NCBI GenBank assembly: GCA_904501955.1
Contig: CAJGCY010000069.1
Span: 1-12,623, forward strand
DNA: 12,623 bases
Direction of reading: 5' to 3'
Origin: an uncultured Akkermansia sp.
GTDB lineage: Bacteria; Verrucomicrobiota; Verrucomicrobiia; Verrucomicrobiales; Akkermansiaceae
This document shows, one piece after another, positions 5,732-12,623 of this stretch (position 1 is its first letter; the number at the start of each line of letters is the position of its first letter). A program made the position numbers and the translations under genes. The notes under the pieces were generated by a model. The model was not told where the DNA came from, ran no database searches, and saw only the letters and a list, made by a program, of their open reading frames with translations.

Positions 5732-7873
5732 ATGGCTAATTCCGACCAGCAAAAACCCCAGGTACTGGACCTTCTGGGCAGCAAAAAGAAGAAAAAGCCC
5801 GCTGAGCAACGACAAGCTGCTCCGGCAGCACCTGCTCAGGCACAAAATGCACCACGCAAGCATTCCGCCCCTGCTCCCAAGAAAGAGGCGCTGGATCTCC
5901 TCGGTGCCCCCAAAAAGCGTAAGTCCGAGCAGCAAAACGCCAAACCCGCCCCCGTGCAGGAAAAGAAGCCTGCTCCGCAGCAGCAGCAACAAAAGCCGGC
6001 ACAGCCCGCTCCCCAGAAGCCTGCCGCTAAGCCGCAGCCTGCCCCGCAGCAGCAAAAACCCGCAGCAGCTGCCGCACCGGCTGCCGGCAGTGTCATTAAC
6101 GTGAAGGCTCCCGTTTCCGTAGCAGAGCTTGCTGCGCAAATGAACATCAAGCCCTTCAAATTGATTGCAGAGCTGCTCCCCATGGGCGTTTTTGCCAACC
6201 CCTCCACCTCACTGGACAGTGACCAGGTGGCAGCACTGTGCGAGAAGCACGGCTTCACCTATGAGCGCGTCAAGCGTGAAAAGGGTGCAGGCGTTAAAGC
6301 TCCCGTAGAGGTAGTGAAAGAGCCCGAGGCCGTTGCCCCCGAGAAGGAGCCGGAGGATTCCCTCAAGGTACGTACCCCCATCATCACCGTAATGGGGCAC
6401 GTGGACCACGGCAAGACCTCCCTGCTCGACTACATCCGCCGCACCAAGGTGGTAGCAGGTGAAGCCGGTGGTATTACCCAGCACATCGGTGCGTACTCCG
6501 TGGACCACAACGGCAACATCCTGACTTTCATTGACACCCCCGGCCACGCCATCTTCACGGAGATGCGCGCCCGCGGTGCCGACGTAACGGACATCGTAGT
6601 GCTGGTAGTTGCAGCCAATGACGGTATCATGCCCCAGACGAAGGAGGCCATCATGCATGCCAAGGCTGCCGGCAAGACCATCATCGTTGCAGTGAACAAG
6701 TGCGACCTACCCGCTGCAGACCCGCTGCGCGTGCGCACCCAGCTCATGGAGAACGACCTGATGCCCACCGATTTCGGTGGCGAAGTTGAGTGTGTAGACG
6801 TGTCCGCCCACACGGGTGCCGGCATAGATGACCTGCTCGACCTCCTCTGCCTGCAGGCTGAGGTGCTGGAGCTCAAGGCAAACCCGAAAGCCAACTGCCG
6901 AGCCTCCATCATTGAGGCTCGCATGGAACAGGGTAAGGGTAGCTCCGCCACGGTTATCGTCCAGAGCGGTACGCTCAAGGTAGGTATGCCCTTCATCTGC
7001 GGTCCCTTCGCCGGCAAGGTGAAGACGCTGTTCAACGATCAAGGCAAGTCCATCAAGAAAGTAACGCCCGGTATGCCTGCAGAGGTTTCCGGTTTCCTCC
7101 AGACTCCGAATGTAGGTGATGAGCTGGTGGAAATGGACAACGAGCGCGCAGCCCGTAAGCTCTCCGAAGAACGCCAAGAAGAGCTCCGTCAGCAGCGTTT
7201 GGCCGCTCCGAAGCGCTCCCGCATGGAAGACATCCTTGCCATGATGGGTGATGGCGCCCAGAAGGCCGTGCTCAAGCTCTACCTCAAGGGTGACGTGCAG
7301 GGCTCCGTGGAGGCCATCAAGAAGGCCATCATGGACATTGAGAGTGACAAGGTTGAGTGCCAGTTCATCGGTGCTTCCGCCGGTCCCATCTCTGAGAGTG
7401 ATATTCTGCTCGCCTCCTCATCCGATGCCGTTATCCTCGGCTTCAACGTGAAGGTGGAAAGCAACGCCGTGAAGGCTGTGAAGCGTGAGGGCGTGCAGGT
7501 GAAGATTTACTCCATCGTGTACGAGCTCATCGACCAGGTGAAAGACGCCATGCTTGGCCTGCTTGAGCCTGAGACCCGCGAGACCATCCTCGGTCATGCG
7601 GAGATTCGTCAGGTATTCAAGCTCAACAAGGGCAAGGCTGCAGGCTCCTACGTTTCCGACGGCAAGATGCTGCGCACGGCGGAAGCCCGCGTGCTGCGTG
7701 ACGGTCAGGTGGTGTTCGACGGCAAGATGTCCACGCTCCGCCGCTTCCAGGATGAGGTGGAGGAAGTCAAGAGCGGTCTTGAGTGCGGTATTCGCCTTGC
7801 AGACTACAATGACTACGAAGAGGGCGACATCATCGAGTGCTACTCACTTGAGAAGATTAAGCAAACCCTTTAA
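5732..7873 (+). CDS. infB: Translation initiation factor IF-2
   Basis: GTPase that brings initiator fMet-tRNA to the 30S subunit and promotes subunit joining. All five G motifs are present: G1 GHVDHGKT (222-229), G2 around GGITQHIGA (246-254), G3 DTPGH (268-272), G4 NKCD (322-325) and G5 SAH (358-360). Domain II follows (about 385-470), then IF2 domain 3 (about 500-605) and the C2 fMet-tRNA-binding domain containing GHAEIRQVFKLNKGKAAGSY (621-640). The N-terminus holds a single IF2_N module (about 125-180) behind a low-complexity linker (about 20-118) rich in Q, P, A and K. That linker starts with two copies of an LDLLG-plus-basic motif (12-22 and 54-64). At 713 residues it is shorter than the 890 of E. 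coli because the N-terminal extension is reduced. It lies 50 bases after nusA in the classical nusA-infB order. The ATG sits in the context CAACATGGC with no Shine-Dalgarno sequence. Confidence 0.98.
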   Translation: MANSDQQKPQVLDLLGSKKKKKPAEQRQAAPAAPAQAQNAPRKHSAPAPKKEALDLLGAPKKRKSEQQNAKPAPVQEKKPAPQQQQQKPAQPAPQKPAAKPQPAPQQQKPAAAAAPAAGSVINVKAPVSVAELAAQMNIKPFKLIAELLPMGVFANPSTSLDSDQVAALCEKHGFTYERVKREKGAGVKAPVEVVKEPEAVAPEKEPEDSLKVRTPIITVMGHVDHGKTSLLDYIRRTKVVAGEAGGITQHIGAYSVDHNGNILTFIDTPGHAIFTEMRARGADVTDIVVLVVAANDGIMPQTKEAIMHAKAAGKTIIVAVNKCDLPAADPLRVRTQLMENDLMPTDFGGEVECVDVSAHTGAGIDDLLDLLCLQAEVLELKANPKANCRASIIEARMEQGKGSSATVIVQSGTLKVGMPFICGPFAGKVKTLFNDQGKSIKKVTPGMPAEVSGFLQTPNVGDELVEMDNERAARKLSEERQEELRQQRLAAPKRSRMEDILAMMGDGAQKAVLKLYLKGDVQGSVEAIKKAIMDIESDKVECQFIGASAGPISESDILLASSSDAVILGFNVKVESNAVKAVKREGVQVKIYSIVYELIDQVKDAMLGLLEPETRETILGHAEIRQVFKLNKGKAAGSYVSDGKMLRTAEARVLRDGQVVFDGKMSTLRRFQDEVEEVKSGLECGIRLADYNDYEEGDIIECYSLEKIKQTL

Positions 7874-7887
7874 TCGATACACAACAC

Positions 7888-8274
7888 ATGGCCACACGAC
7901 GACTCGACAAGGTAAACGAGCTGATGCGACGAGAAATCGGCACCTTCGTGCAGAAGGAGTTTGATTGGAACGGCACCATCGTCTCCATCCTCGATGTTGA
8001 AATCACGGAAGACCTCAAGGAAGGCCGCGTATGGGTCGGCGTGGTAGGCCGTATGGCTCCGGCTCAGGTTATTGAGAAGCTTACCCGTAACCGCGGGGTT
8101 ATCCAAAAAGCAGTCAGCAAGCGAGTCATTCTCCGCAACACACCCAAGCTGACCTTTAAGCATGATAACTCCGCCCAGCGCGGCGTGAGCATGGTTAACC
8201 TGCTTGATGACATCGAGAAAAACCTTCCCAAAGCCCCTCCGCTGCCGGAGGGGGAAACAGATCCGGAAATCTGA
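7888..8274 (+). CDS. rbfA: 30S ribosome-binding factor RbfA
   Basis: Small KH-fold protein that binds the 30S subunit during late maturation of the 16S rRNA 5' region, and is associated with cold adaptation in E. coli. The 128 residues show the family pattern: RRLDKVNELMRREIGTFVQKE (4-24), the ITEDLKEGRVWVGV strand region (39-52), and the conserved C-terminal signature VILRNTPKLTFKHDNSAQRGVSMVNLLDDIEK (80-111), in which the family usually has R..P.L.F..D.S. It starts 14 bases after infB, as in the classical operon. The short proline/acid-rich tail (114-128) lies outside the fold and is encoded in part by a perfect hairpin (8234-8253). There is no Shine-Dalgarno sequence; the start context is ACACATGGC, similar to infB. 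Confidence 0.95.
   Translation: MATRRLDKVNELMRREIGTFVQKEFDWNGTIVSILDVEITEDLKEGRVWVGVVGRMAPAQVIEKLTRNRGVIQKAVSKRVILRNTPKLTFKHDNSAQRGVSMVNLLDDIEKNLPKAPPLPEGETDPEI
8234..8253 (+). other. Perfect GC-rich hairpin in the 3' end of rbfA
   Basis: CCCCTCCG (8234-8241) pairs perfectly with CGGAGGGG (8246-8253) around a CTGC tetraloop. It lies in the last codons of rbfA, 39 bases before the next ATG. No T-run follows, so it is not a standard intrinsic terminator. It could slow or protect the mRNA end, reduce expression of the downstream gene, or be an inserted palindromic repeat that now encodes the dispensable RbfA tail. Confidence 0.6.
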
Positions 8275-8291
8275 TAGCAGAAACATCCGAG

Positions 8292-11200
8292 ATGAAGAAA
8301 AAATTGACCATCAGACGCGTAGGTACCATCATACCTACGATATGTCTGGTGGTCTTCTTGTTACTGTGTATTGCAGTCGTATGGCTATCCACCGTCGGCT
8401 TGCCCTCCGGTGTTATCCGCAGCATAGAGGAGAAAGCCCTGGCAGCGGGTGTACCGCTCCGCATTGAAAAAATCTGCTTGGCACCGAGCAAAGGGCTTGC
8501 CCTTGAGGCGGAGAACATCTGCATATATGAGGATGCCCAGTGCAGCAAATTGCTGGCAAAAGTAGACTCGGCAGCGGTATCACTGCACGCAAGCAAGCTA
8601 CTCACCGGCAAGTTGCAGGTAGATACATTAGAGCTACACAACGGCAACATCAGCCTGCCGGTAACGGACACCGCCGGCAATAGCAACCTGCTCACTGCTC
8701 AAGAAATCGCGATTTCCGCCACCCTGAAGGAGGATATACTCATCCTCACCGGGGCCTCCTTGAAATTGCAGGGAGTCCCGATTCACCTCCAAGGAGGCTT
8801 CAGCATAGCGGAGCTGATGAAAGGGAAAACGGCAGAAGAGGAAACAAAAAAAATCGTACTTCCGGCGCTCATCAAGACCTGCCAGCACATCATTGACCGG
8901 ACGTACAATATGATTCAAGAGCAGCACTGGAGTAACAGCGAGTACCCGGAGCTACACCTCAGAATTTTTGCGCTCGATGAGCTCACCCTGCGCGTTGAAG
9001 CCAATGTACCTAAGTACGACATCGATAAGTTCCAATTCCGCGACACCCGTCTGGATTTGAACTATGAAGGGGATCGTTTGATCATCAACAACCTTTACTT
9101 CAAAACCGTCTCCCCCGACACGGAAACCGTACTGCAGGCGGGATATGAGATCAACACCCGAAAACTCTCATTCGACCTGAAGAGCTCCGCCGACGTACTG
9201 TACATGCTCTCCGCCATCGCCGGCGAAGAGACGAAGAAGACACTCTCCAAGATACAATATGCGGATGACAATACCCCGCAAGTAGAGCTGGGCGGCACCA
9301 TCGAGTTTGAGGAGGACTTCACCCTGCGAAACATTGATGTAAAGGGGGTATTGGAGCACAAAAATCTGCGGGTGGACAGTATGAACGTCAATGAGGTAGG
9401 CGTTTCATTCTTCTACAAGAACGGCGACTTCAACATCAGCAACATGCGATTGCTGTTTGACAACGGCAACATCAACCTCAGTGCCAATGTGACGGACGGC
9501 GTGGGCTCGGCTGCTCTCTCCGCACAGCTTCCCGTAAGCAACACTATCAGCCTCATCAACAGTTTCAAGGCAAGCCCCATTGCGTTGCCCATCGGGCTCA
9601 AACTCGGTGAGTCTGTACGCTTGGAAGCCAAAACAAACTTCCGCATGCCCATCTTCCACCCCGGGCAAGAGTACAAGCTGCTCATCATCCCCACATTCAG
9701 CAATATTGATGTCACCGTCAAACTGAATGAGTTGGCATACGTCGGGCAGACGCTGGTTAACCCGCAACTCACCCTCTCCTGCACCGAGCCGCGCTGGACA
9801 CCGCAGGCGGAGCTCAGCACGATAGAGCAACTCAACCTCCGGCTGGAGGCTGACAGCATTGCTCTGGAACGCCCTGAGTTCGGTAAAATCGACTTATCAA
9901 AACCGCGTTTCAGCCTCGAAGCAACAGGGCTGAATATGCAGGCGGAGGGAGAGCTTCTTATAGCAGCAAACGCAAAACTGACAGCTGCGAGTGACGCGCT
10001 CGCGAGTACAGCAGGCTCCGCGCAAGCGTGGAACACGGAATTGACGGCTGTGGGCTTCAAACTCAGTCCGGAATACGCCCCATCCGCTGACAGCACGGCG
10101 GTAAAGCTCACCGCAAAAGCCTACTCCTACGGTGATTACCGCACCGGCAAGCTCACATTGGCAGCGCAGCAAAGCTGCACCGAGCAAGCGCAAAATCCCC
10201 TGCTCTACTACTTCTCGCACGCAAGCTTGCAGGCAAGTGTTGAGGACATCTGCCACGGGGACAAAGCGCTGGGCGACATGAGCGTACAGCTGGCACAGCC
10301 CCGCACGGAAGGCCATAATTTCACCCTCATTTTCACCCCTGAACACGAGCAAGAGCGCAAGGCTACCATCACCGCCAATGCGGAATTGACACCACAACTC
10401 AAGCTCAAGTTGACAGAGGCGCAGGCGGAGCTTCCCTTAGCGGCCATGGAGGAAGCCTTGCAATGCGCCGGCGCACAAACATCGCTCGTCGAATTACCGG
10501 AACAGCTTACCATTAAGGGTGAGGCCACTGTTGACCTGCATCATTTGATCCTTGACCACGCCGCCTGCAACATCGACATTCCCCGATTAGTCAGAACACC
10601 CGAAAAATTGCTCGTAAACCGTGGCAAGAAGATACCGGTGGAGCTGCACACCACGCTCAACGCCCACACGAATGAGCAAGGCGACCTAGCCTACACCGGC
10701 GAGCTCACCCTCATACACAGCACGGGCACAGCTACGGTGGATTTCAACGGCAGCACGGCTGGCTCCGTAAAAGTCGCAGTGGACAGCACCATCCGTGCCG
10801 ACATTATCGATGAGCTGCTGGACCTCGAAGACGCGCACAGCATTATCCGCGACTTCAAGTTCAACAACAAGAGCAAGACGGTATTGAAAAACGCCACTGC
10901 CAGCGTGGATTTCTCGAACGGCCTCTGTGTAGAGGTGGATTGCGACATCAACGTCAGCAACGCCCAATTCCAGCTCAACGGCATTCTTGTGGATGAGCAA
11001 GGTAAAGAGAGACTCAACCCGGCTATGGGCAAGTTGCCTTTCGTCAGCGTGAGCTCCGCGACTACACACCTGCACGCCAAACGCCGTGAGGATGTGAAAG
11101 AGGGCGACACGGTGCTGCCCACCATCAACACCCTCACCATGAGCAATGTGAAGCTCGTGTATGATAACCGCCCCTGGCTGGCGCTGCAAGACTTCTCCGC

Positions 11201-12356
11201 CCTCGGCCTCAAAAAGCAGACCAAACCTGCCACCTCTGAGCTGAAGGGTGACCGCGTTGTTATCGACATCGAGAACGGGCTGCTGACCTTGAAAAACGTA
11301 TCCGGCAGTGTCTTCCCGGCATATTCCATCGGTATGTTCTTCGGAGAAATGAGGGAACACTTGAACGACGTGCTCTTGCCGTACCCGGTGAAACTGAGCA
11401 CGGATTCCTGCAACATCCCCATTTACAAGGAATGCAAAGAGCACATGAAGGGGCACATCCGCGTGCAGTCTGATAACACCTGTGGCTTCAAATTCATCGG
11501 CACAACCATCCCCTTCACCCGCTTCACAGGCTTTATCTCCCTGCATGATGATTACATCTTCTTGGATCGCATGAACGCACGCTGCTGGGATGGCACCCTT
11601 GACGCTGCGGTCAAAATCGGCATCTCCGGCGAGCACACGTCGTTTGACGGGCAAATAACTGCCCAAAATATGAATTTGAAGAAGATTGCAGCTGCTTACA
11701 AGGCGGATATGTCCACGGCCCTCTGCACTGCCGACATGCGCTTCCGCTCCCCCACGTCAGATGTCGACGACCTTCAGGCTTACGGCAAAATCCGCGTCGT
11801 CAACGGTGATTTGCTCAATCTCGGCATCTTCCACCCCATTGCAGCCTTGGTGTCGGATATTCGCGGTAATCTTCGCGAGCTTGACGACTCCGCCAAAAAG
11901 AATCAATTCACCAACCTCCTGAAGGGACTGCGCAAAATTCCCGGCAAAACCGTGCACGCCATCGGTCGCAATGTAGGCGCCATACCGGGGTACAACCACA
12001 TTTTTGCTTACGACTTGCAAGATGCCTATGCCGAGTACACCATCCAAAAAGGCAAATTCCAAACAAGTAAGTTCAAATCCACCGGCTATAACCTCAAAGT
12101 AACCGGAAACCTCAGCATCGACCTTGACTCTCTGGAGCTTTACGGCAACATGTGGCCGGAAATTTCCAGCCTACCCACCATCATCCTTTCTCCGCTCACC
12201 TTCCTCTCGGATTTCATGGTGGACATCGTCCTCTACGGCAAAATTGACGATATTCAGTGGAAATTCAAGCTCGATCATCGCCTCAGAGGAAAATCTCCCG
12301 TCACGGCTACATCTGCCACGCCGAGCGACAATCCTGCACCGAGAAAAAAGCGTTAA
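8292..12356 (+). CDS. Large AsmA/TamB-like envelope protein
   Basis: A 1354-residue protein anchored by one N-terminal membrane segment (about 11-34) behind a basic start, so the bulk should lie in the periplasm. The opening after the membrane (GLPSGVIRSIEEKALAAG, 36-53) and the alternating beta-strand composition throughout resemble AsmA-family proteins (AsmA, TamB, YhdP). The C-terminal part (about 1080-1330) best fits an AsmA C-terminal domain: KIRVVNGDLLNLGIF near 1160 and a stretch from about 1237 with TGNLSIDLDSLELYGNMWP and GKIDDIQWKF. By family knowledge, such proteins form long hydrophobic grooves that carry lipids between inner and outer membrane; that role is inferred. I count about 16 cysteines in the predicted periplasmic part, notable for a secreted protein. 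It ends in a basic tail (PRKKR). It starts 17 bases after rbfA, an unusual place for such a gene, without a Shine-Dalgarno sequence. Family membership is fairly sure; the exact subfamily and cargo are not. Confidence 0.8.
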   Translation: MKKKLTIRRVGTIIPTICLVVFLLLCIAVVWLSTVGLPSGVIRSIEEKALAAGVPLRIEKICLAPSKGLALEAENICIYEDAQCSKLLAKVDSAAVSLHASKLLTGKLQVDTLELHNGNISLPVTDTAGNSNLLTAQEIAISATLKEDILILTGASLKLQGVPIHLQGGFSIAELMKGKTAEEETKKIVLPALIKTCQHIIDRTYNMIQEQHWSNSEYPELHLRIFALDELTLRVEANVPKYDIDKFQFRDTRLDLNYEGDRLIINNLYFKTVSPDTETVLQAGYEINTRKLSFDLKSSADVLYMLSAIAGEETKKTLSKIQYADDNTPQVELGGTIEFEEDFTLRNIDVKGVLEHKNLRVDSMNVNEVGVSFFYKNGDFNISNMRLLFDNGNINLSANVTDGVGSAALSAQLPVSNTISLINSFKASPIALPIGLKLGESVRLEAKTNFRMPIFHPGQEYKLLIIPTFSNIDVTVKLNELAYVGQTLVNPQLTLSCTEPRWTPQAELSTIEQLNLRLEADSIALERPEFGKIDLSKPRFSLEATGLNMQAEGELLIAANAKLTAASDALASTAGSAQAWNTELTAVGFKLSPEYAPSADSTAVKLTAKAYSYGDYRTGKLTLAAQQSCTEQAQNPLLYYFSHASLQASVEDICHGDKALGDMSVQLAQPRTEGHNFTLIFTPEHEQERKATITANAELTPQLKLKLTEAQAELPLAAMEEALQCAGAQTSLVELPEQLTIKGEATVDLHHLILDHAACNIDIPRLVRTPEKLLVNRGKKIPVELHTTLNAHTNEQGDLAYTGELTLIHSTGTATVDFNGSTAGSVKVAVDSTIRADIIDELLDLEDAHSIIRDFKFNNKSKTVLKNATASVDFSNGLCVEVDCDINVSNAQFQLNGILVDEQGKERLNPAMGKLPFVSVSSATTHLHAKRREDVKEGDTVLPTINTLTMSNVKLVYDNRPWLALQDFSALGLKKQTKPATSELKGDRVVIDIENGLLTLKNVSGSVFPAYSIGMFFGEMREHLNDVLLPYPVKLSTDSCNIPIYKECKEHMKGHIRVQSDNTCGFKFIGTTIPFTRFTGFISLHDDYIFLDRMNARCWDGTLDAAVKIGISGEHTSFDGQITAQNMNLKKIAAAYKADMSTALCTADMRFRSPTSDVDDLQAYGKIRVVNGDLLNLGIFHPIAALVSDIRGNLRELDDSAKKNQFTNLLKGLRKIPGKTVHAIGRNVGAIPGYNHIFAYDLQDAYAEYTIQKGKFQTSKFKSTGYNLKVTGNLSIDLDSLELYGNMWPEISSLPTIILSPLTFLSDFMVDIVLYGKIDDIQWKFKLDHRLRGKSPVTATSATPSDNPAPRKKR

Positions 12357-12374
12357 TACCCCGCTATAGGGTAT
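12356..12374 (+). repeat. Stem-loop right after the AsmA-like gene
   Basis: ATACCC (12356-12361) pairs with GGGTAT (12369-12374) around a 7-base loop, starting on the last base of the stop codon. It is weak and has no T-run. It may mark the edge of the repeat region or protect the transcript end. Confidence 0.4.
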
Positions 12375-12386
12375 CACGAATCCGCG

Positions 12387-12410
12387 TACCGAGGGTAAGC
12401 CCCCCCGGTA
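12387..12410 (+). repeat. Imperfect stem-loop
   Basis: TACCG (12387-12391) pairs with CGGTA (12406-12410). After one mismatch, GGG (12393-12395) pairs with CCC (12402-12404). The loop includes TAAG and carries the GTAAGCCC motif shared with the hairpin at 12527-12546. Confidence 0.5.
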
Positions 12411-12419
12411 GCGTAAGGG

Positions 12420-12459
12420 AACTTCTGATAAGTCATCTGTATCCGATAAATCGGAAGTT
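12420..12459 (+). repeat. 10-bp stem-loop with a 20-base loop
   Basis: AACTTCTGAT (12420-12429) pairs with ATCGGAAGTT (12450-12459), perfect except for one G-U wobble. The loop can alternatively use CCGAT (12443-12447) with ATCGG (12450-12454), so two exclusive folds are possible. Confidence 0.5.
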
Positions 12460-12498
12460 GAAGAAAAGATTGCGAGCCGTAGGCGAGCGGAATTCTGA

Positions 12499-12514
12499 AC
12501 CCGCGTCAGCGGGT
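12499..12514 (+). repeat. Stem-loop with GTCA tetraloop
   Basis: ACCCGC (12499-12504) pairs with GCGGGT (12509-12514) around GTCA. The same arm pair, ACCCGC and GCGGGT, recurs as the outer stem of the element at 12570-12609. Confidence 0.55.
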
Positions 12515-12526
12515 GACCTAACTTAG

Positions 12527-12546
12527 CCTAGGGCGTAAGCCCTAGG
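12527..12546 (+). repeat. Perfect 8-bp stem with GTAA tetraloop
   Basis: CCTAGGGC (12527-12534) pairs perfectly with GCCCTAGG (12539-12546) around GTAA, a GNRA-type tetraloop that stabilises RNA hairpins. It is the strongest hairpin of the region. The A-rich tract that follows does not make it a + strand terminator. Confidence 0.65.
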
Positions 12547-12569
12547 AAATGGGTAAAAAACAAATCCGA

Positions 12570-12609
12570 ACCCGCGAACCGTTGAGGCTTGCCGAAACGG
12601 TATGCGGGT
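12570..12609 (+). repeat. Nested, segmented stem-loop
   Basis: Three stacked helices are separated by symmetric 2x2 interior loops: ACCCGC/GCGGGT (12570-12575 with 12604-12609), ACCGTT/AACGGT (12578-12583 with 12596-12601) and GGC/GCC (12586-12588 with 12591-12593). The inner interior loop has GA facing GA, which can form tandem sheared G-A pairs in RNA. Confidence 0.6.
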
Positions 12610-12623
12610 GGCATAACCCTCCC

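Larger units (their letters stand above)
12356..12623. repeat. Dense stem-loop region, REP/MITE-like or structured RNA
   Basis: The region after the AsmA-like gene has no convincing reading frame, but at least six inverted repeats lie in about 255 bases. Short direct repeats link them: GTAAGCCC (12395-12402 and 12535-12542), GAACCCGCG (12497-12505 and 12568-12576) and GCGAGC (12472-12477 and 12483-12488). No hairpin is followed by a T-run, so no clear terminator for the operon is seen. Such density of palindromes with repeated motifs is typical of dispersed palindromic repeats. The pattern reaches almost to the window edge and probably continues beyond it. Confidence 0.6.

Noticed and set aside
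10686..11666. 326-residue open frame on the minus strand opposite the AsmA-like gene
   Set aside because: It lies inside the large gene, shows no domain, and has no start signal or promoter.
12257..12526. 89-codon open frame running from the end of the AsmA-like gene into the repeat region
   Set aside because: Most of it is a shifted reading of the AsmA-like gene and of the hairpins, with no start signal. Repeats often give such false small genes.
12527..12560. Terminator for the operon at the strong GTAA hairpin
   Set aside because: No T-run follows on the + strand, and on the minus strand the T-run comes before the hairpin rather than after it.
12356..12623. CRISPR array
   Set aside because: The repeated motifs are only 6-9 bases and irregularly spaced, with no constant spacer length and no cas genes.

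Overview
The window carries seven complete genes, all on the + strand, in two adjacent blocks. It most likely comes from a Gram-negative member of the PVC superphylum, probably Verrucomicrobiota. That placement is an inference. It rests on a fused MurC-MurB protein beside ddl and a divergent ftsQ, on a very large AsmA/TamB-like envelope protein (which implies an outer membrane), on start sites that mostly lack Shine-Dalgarno sequences, and on a GC content in the fifties by eye. A 16S rRNA gene or a protein tree would be needed to fix the taxon.

Block 1 (1-4219) is part of a division and cell wall (dcw) cluster: a candidate promoter with an embedded dyad (15-43), a bifunctional murC-murB fusion (58-2358), ddl (2387-3310) and ftsQ (3314-4219). 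The fusion reduces UDP-GlcNAc-enolpyruvate (MurB half) and adds L-Ala to the product (MurC half). Ddl makes the D-Ala-D-Ala that MurF later adds. FtsQ is a bitopic divisome protein. The gaps of 28 and 3 bases point to one transcript. ftsA and ftsZ, which often follow ftsQ, are not here.

The 175-base gap 4220-4394 is the most informative non-coding stretch. It holds an AT-rich upstream region, a near-consensus sigma-70-type promoter (TTGACA, 17 bp, TAGAAT), a perfect 12-bp palindrome over the expected transcription start, and a strong intrinsic terminator lying between that promoter and nusA. This is the layout of an attenuator, and the first gene behind it encodes NusA, a protein that acts on termination.

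Block 2 (4395-12356) reads nusA, infB, rbfA and then an unusual 1354-residue AsmA-like membrane-anchored protein. The first three are the conserved transcription/translation/ribosome-maturation core of the classical nusA-infB operon, without rimP in front or truB behind. The fourth is an envelope protein of the AsmA/TamB/YhdP type, likely involved in moving lipid between the membranes. A perfect GC-rich hairpin at the end of rbfA sits just before it.

The last 267 bases (12357-12623) hold no convincing gene. They are packed with at least six stem-loops and short direct repeats, resembling a REP/MITE-like repeat or a structured RNA, and the element probably runs past the window edge.
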